From: Membranipora membranacea
Lineage: Eukaryota > Bryozoa > Gymnolaemata > Cheilostomatida > Membraniporidae
Direction: 5' to 3'
Assembly (NCBI GenBank): GCA_914767715.1
Contig: OU612067.1
Location: 17,923,001 to 17,987,000, forward strand
DNA: 64,000 bases
Positions 59,701-64,000 of this stretch are shown here, piece by piece. A program made the position numbers and the translations under genes. The notes beneath the pieces were generated by a model, which saw only the letters and a list, made by a program, of their open reading frames with translations, ran no database searches and was not told the DNA's origin. Each line of letters starts with the position of its first letter. Positions within the stretch are counted from its first letter, which is position 1.

Positions 59701-62473
59701 AAGGGATATGAATGTTGAGCAGAATCGCAAAACAGCATGCAAAGAGAATATGAGATGCTATCGGTATATTACACTACAATGTTTTAACATGACGAATCTT
59801 TCCTAAAATCTTCCTGACTGAGAGGCACCGGTCATAAAGTCACCTCTTACCCAATATGTATATATACAAATAGTAGGAAGAGGTGAGCAAGTAGAAAGCT
59901 CATGTTGTTATGAAGGATAACCTTGATCCATTTTTTACTCTAATATTTCCCAGTCTAAATAGTGCACCAGTAGATCATGCACATGAGAATGAGGCTAGTT
60001 TGAGTTCTCAAGCCATTTTTTTATAGAGAAGAGGTTGTTTGAGAAGCACTGTCAACATCAAATTATTCACCATCTAGCTTGGGTACCCATACCATATTTA
60101 TGCAGAATATTAGGGGTGGGATTAGATTTACCTGAATCTTCATCTTTAGAATTGACTACAAACAATCAAGTGGTGTAACAAGCCTGAAAGGACTGGTCAA
60201 GTTTCAACTGGTAAATGCTAGACATGTACCCTACACTAATTAGCCGGGGAAATACACACTGCATAATTGAGGATGCTGATTTGCATGCTTCAAAGCGTGT
60301 GGAGTGTTTCAACACAAGTCCCACAATGCAACAAACCCTAGAAAACTGCACTCTGGGACACCGTTAGTAGAAGACAACTCTTGCAGTTAAATTTGTGAAT
60401 TTTTCTACACAAAAAATAACAGTCTAGATTCTCACAATATGTACTGTCAACCAAGCTTTCTAAAATGTCTTTTGCATAAAAACACTGACTTGCCAAGACT
60501 AACAAAACTAACCTAACATATGAAAACAAAACTATTTTAGAATTACAAGGTTATCCGTAGTGACTACATTATTCTGGTTGTCACATAGCTGTTATGGTGG
60601 AGGATGTTGATGACCGAAAAAGTAGGTGTCAATTGTCTTAAGATTGTCTCAAAATAGAATAGGATATTTTAAAATCTCTTGTCAGAATGATAGCGTCCTT
60701 CCTTTCAGTACTGGAGATTTAGTGACAGTATGTGTAGGTTACCATGATAACGAAAGTTTGAGTTTATCCACAAACTCTAGCAACAAATGTTCTAGGTTGA
60801 GAACTATGGAGAGGGATATTGCTTTGTCTACTTGAACGCTACCTTTGATACTTTAGCATGAGACAATAACTAAATACAAGAAACAAACAACTGAACCCCA
60901 GGCGCATTCAGTATCTAAAAATCTTAGGCCTAGATGAAACCAAACTCACCTCTTGTCAATGAGTTGACAGCAATCTTGACTTGCGAGAAATTGCCACTAC
61001 CCAAATCTCCTCTAATACGATAAAATCCCACTCGTTTTCCCAGAGTCACCTCTTTTAAGCACCTTTGATCATTGCCTGTAAAATTGAGAGAAAACATGGT
61101 TGAGGGTTCTGAGCATGTGCCGCACACAAAAATAATAATACGTGTTCCAAGGACTCCTGTTTCCAGATTTTTAGCCTTATTCGAAACATTTGCAGCATGG
61201 CATGGCTCAAGCTCTGTTCTTGAATGATTTTGGTTCTGGTTGCTATAATTGTCCCACCTTGGTAACAAAAAAGGTAATTCAGGCCAAAAAATGATAACTA
61301 TAGGGAGAAGGATCAGTGACATTTCGATCTAATCAAAATGTCACTATTTTTTGAAATCATGTAGCATTTATCTCAGGAAATTGATAGATTGATGATTACG
61401 TGGGCATGCAAACAAAACAGACCACTGTCTAGTCAAAGTATCGTGGTCCCTAGTAGAACAGAGAGAATCTATTTTTAACTGGAATGAAAACAGCACACTG
61501 ATATATTAGAATTTAGAATGAATAGCGAATTTACTGCATATCGATTAGAAAACACACACAATCAATGTAAGCTTTAAGATTAAAAGGTCAAAATTTTCAA
61601 CCCTCAGAGAACTTCAAAAGCTAAATTATCATGCTTCAGAAAATCTGCAAAGGAAAGTGGGCCAAATCCGCTTAAGCAATGAGGAAACTTTCTCTAATAG
61701 CGCATATCTGTAGGATAGACAGTAAAGTCTGTTAAGTTATGGCTTAGACTGAGATGGAGTTATGGCTCCTTGGCACGGCGAAAGTATTAACTAAGAAAAT
61801 AATCTTTCACCTGGCACATGCTTAATCCTGGCCTGAACTCCCAGAACTAACCGACTGGAAGTTGAAGTTTGCTATTGCAGCCCTAAAACAAGACCGACTG
61901 ACGGTTTGACATTAGCAATTTATGGGGGTTCGCGTGTCGGAAATCAGGAGGTCCACTGTCAGGAGATTCAGATGTACCGCAGCATATGCTTGTTTCATCC
62001 TAATCAATTAACACATATGAATGTTAGGAACAAAGTCTATAATAAGGGTTAATGTTCCTGTTGAACATAACTTCCGTAATAATGCAGCCTAAGTGCTTTT
62101 AGGGTGCTTATTCCTCCCAATTTGTAAATTTTTCACGAAACAGTTTTTCTGATGTTGGGGTTTTCCCCTTGATTGATCAGACCTGTCCATACTGTTTTGT
62201 AAAACATAAGATACTGCAGGTGGTACAAAGGAAGATGATGTTTTGTATTATCATGGTTAGTTTTAGGCTTCGAAAACTTAAGGAAAAAATTTTGTCATTC
62301 TGTTAGAGATCTGGTCTGATTGCCCTTATATTAGATTTTAATTAAAAAAAAAATTGTTAAACAGTTTATTAATTCTTACCAAGTATATGATTGAGCTGTT
62401 CATATGGAGTTAGATTCTGTAGGTTGAGATCATTTTGGTTGTAGTCAGCACTGAGACCGCGCTGTAATGTCAT
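56750..62473 (-). CDS. NIM1K: NIM1-family serine/threonine kinase
   Basis: Exons on the minus strand: 62473-62380, 61075-60950, 58754-58633, 58133-57987, 57508-56750; phases match and give 415 aa, close to the vertebrate length of about 436. The N-terminus has NLTPYEQL, like the LTPFEKL of vertebrate NIM1. Kinase motifs: Gly loop GSGNFSQV (57-64), VAVK with Lys79, HRDLKAEN with Asp172, DFG with Asp189, activation-loop Thr204 in [14 protein letters not shown], then [15 protein letters not shown]. The tail keeps ITGVYRII-like [15 protein letters not shown] and ends KLCTIL, as in the family. NIM1 is an AMPK-related kinase; activation-loop phosphorylation is expected by family knowledge. All catalytic residues are present. 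The 5' UTR and promoter are not resolved. Confidence 0.95.
57638..57765 (+). mobile_element. Degenerate tRNA-SINE-like fragment
   Basis: AGTAGGAGGTGGTGTGCTTG and GGTTAGAG resemble the head of the SINE at 2283, but the B box is eroded (GGTTACAACC). The body is not shared, so the assignment is weak. Confidence 0.35.
58945..59040. mobile_element. Copy of the 10262-type MITE
   Basis: CTAGATCAAGTTCAATCCG followed by TTTGCCTGCATTCCGAGT matches the left end of the family; the right inverted end is not clear. It lies in an intron of NIM1K. Confidence 0.55.
59475..59665 (-). mobile_element. tRNA-derived SINE, minus strand
   Basis: On the minus strand GCAGGAGGTGCCTCAGTTGG (A-box region) and GGGTTCGAACTT (B box) form a tRNA-like head, and the body carries GAAACTGAGAGCCACTTTG, matching the body of the SINE at 2283-2475. 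It sits in the 2.2-kb intron of NIM1K. Confidence 0.72.
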
Positions 62474-64000
62474 CGTGTATCCAGGAATAGTCCGAGATAA
62501 GAGACAAGTAGCCACCAGATAGATTGGTCCATTCAGTTGTCACATATGTAGTGCCGCTGGTCAGCAGTAATATGCACCGCTACTATAAACAGAAAACAAA
62601 CAATGATGTGCACAATATAAGAAATCAATGTTTTATTATTGCAGCCCATATATTATGTATATATCTATATACACGTGCAACGTGCAACGCAGTCACATCA
62701 AAGTACAAAAATATTCGATATTATTTAACAAAAGTAATACCAGGGAATTATTATAAATACCATGTTGTTAGCCATGGGTGGTTTTCCGACAATTGATTGT
62801 TTGCCAAATTTTGTTCAGCCATACCCATAATTATGAGTTGCTTACCAAACATAAAGTACAAAATTAACACAACATTGAAGACTCCTCCCAAGTTATAAAC
62901 AAACATGTTAAGAATTAATGTATGAACCATGGTATCCAAACAAGGGTATTCACGAAAATGTGGGCAACACCTCCAGTCTTGATACAGCTCTGAAAAAAAC
63001 AGGTGTTTTTGATGATTACTAAATCACTAAACGCTGGATCATGAGCCTGAAGCCGATCTCTCACATGTAGGGTAATAGTAAGTAGGAGTTACACAAGAGA
63101 TGAATAGTTAGAAGTAGCACTTATGCTGGGAGATAATACAAACTGATTGATCGCCTGACACTCAGAATAACATCTAACAAGTACAGCGATAACAAACTCT
63201 CAGCTCACAAATTCTCAGCAGACCAACAAGCTTCCTGATTAGAAAACACTGAATAGTGGGTTCGTCACGATGAGATCGGAAGTAACCAGCGTCCAGAGGA
63301 AACAATTCTCATGTCTCCCATAAAGAGTGGCTATTATCAGCAAGGTCAAGGCTCTATAACTGCGATGTCATTGTTTGCTATCTACGAAATGAATATGTAT
63401 CACATGGTTGCTAACACACTCTTCTCCCTCTTGCATAAACATCACAGCAAAGAAGCAGTACAACATGCAATGAGAACATCACCAGGACCTCCCCTCCCCT
63501 CAAACATACCCTGAGGTAATGACTACCGCTAGATAACGACGGCCATCCTTCAGTATCCTCTGCAGGGAAATACCAAAAATAGCAGCTCACAACGTCAGAT
63601 TACCACGTCAGCTCAGAGCGTGATATGTCCTGTTATCTTCGGTTATTACCCTGTAATGCAGGCAGTGACAGCAGCCGTGTGTAGAGTAGGTAACAGGTAG
63701 CAAATGCTTCAGGTACCTGCCCTGCTGATTACCATTTTACCATTGTACTTTGGGTGTTAGTGGTTTCTGTGGACACAACAATCATAAAGCAATAATCAAT
63801 AAGAACTTTTCTCATTGAATCAACAGAACATCAGCAGTTGGCTATATTTTGCATTCGGTTGCCAATGACGGTAGTGGAATTATGGACAAACAATCCAGCT
63901 AATTAATATAAAAGGATCAATCGGTGATAATATAGAACTAAAATCAGTCTCAATTGTTCAACAAAAAATCAAGCTGAATAAAGCAAACAAACAAAAAAGT
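62474..64000. other. 5' flank of NIM1K, no gene recognised
   Basis: This should hold the NIM1K promoter and 5' UTR. A 67-codon plus-strand ORF at 63311-63514 has no domain character. No repeats or RNA genes were seen. Confidence 0.4.

Noticed and set aside
63311-63514. 67-codon ORF upstream of NIM1K
   Set aside because: No domain, no clear splice sites and no repeat or homologue in the window; kept only as a note.

Overview
The window is animal nuclear DNA. Coding sequence is split into many short exons (about 40-450 bp) with GT-AG introns, the background is AT-rich, and there are tRNA-derived SINEs, MITEs and minisatellites. The protein repertoire (a NIM1-type kinase, a multi-Tudor germline-type protein, an NHL-repeat protein, and a very large receptor with a fucolectin-like domain and FN3 domains) suggests an early-branching marine invertebrate such as a demosponge. 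The organism call is inference; the exon and domain calls come from reading splice sites and keeping reading phase across every junction.

Layout. (1) 1-1303, minus: coding exon of an NHL-repeat protein, split in two by a 287-bp hAT-like MITE (252-538) with an 8-bp target duplication; the reading frame is open on both sides of the insertion. (2) 1418-2480: a 25-bp minisatellite and a SINE. (3) 4171-20755, plus: 25 exons of a protein with three extended Tudor domains and one CCCH zinc finger; the N-terminus is not found. (4) 20760-29445: 8.7 kb without a recognisable gene, holding a TTAA-flanked non-autonomous element, twin long hairpins and a 94-bp perfect palindrome. (5) 29446-32223, plus: a five-exon gene for a 215-residue secreted protein of unknown family. 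(6) 33168-34463: a recent direct duplication carrying two copies of the first exon of the next gene. (7) 34389-55502, plus: 39 phase-consistent exons for a 2341-residue single-pass membrane protein (signal peptide, fucolectin/F5-8C-like domain, about 1500 residues of unrecognised modules, FN3-like domains, one membrane helix, short acidic coiled tail). (8) 56750-62473, minus: complete five-exon NIM1-family serine/threonine kinase (415 aa), convergent with the receptor.

The genes do not look like one pathway. The Tudor protein belongs to the piRNA/germ-granule type; the NHL protein, secreted protein and receptor look extracellular or surface-exposed; NIM1K is an AMPK-related kinase. The most unusual features are the MITE that breaks the NHL exon, a minisatellite in the receptor gene that repeats a live 5' splice site about ten times, the duplicated promoter/first exon, and the receptor's large unrecognised ectodomain.
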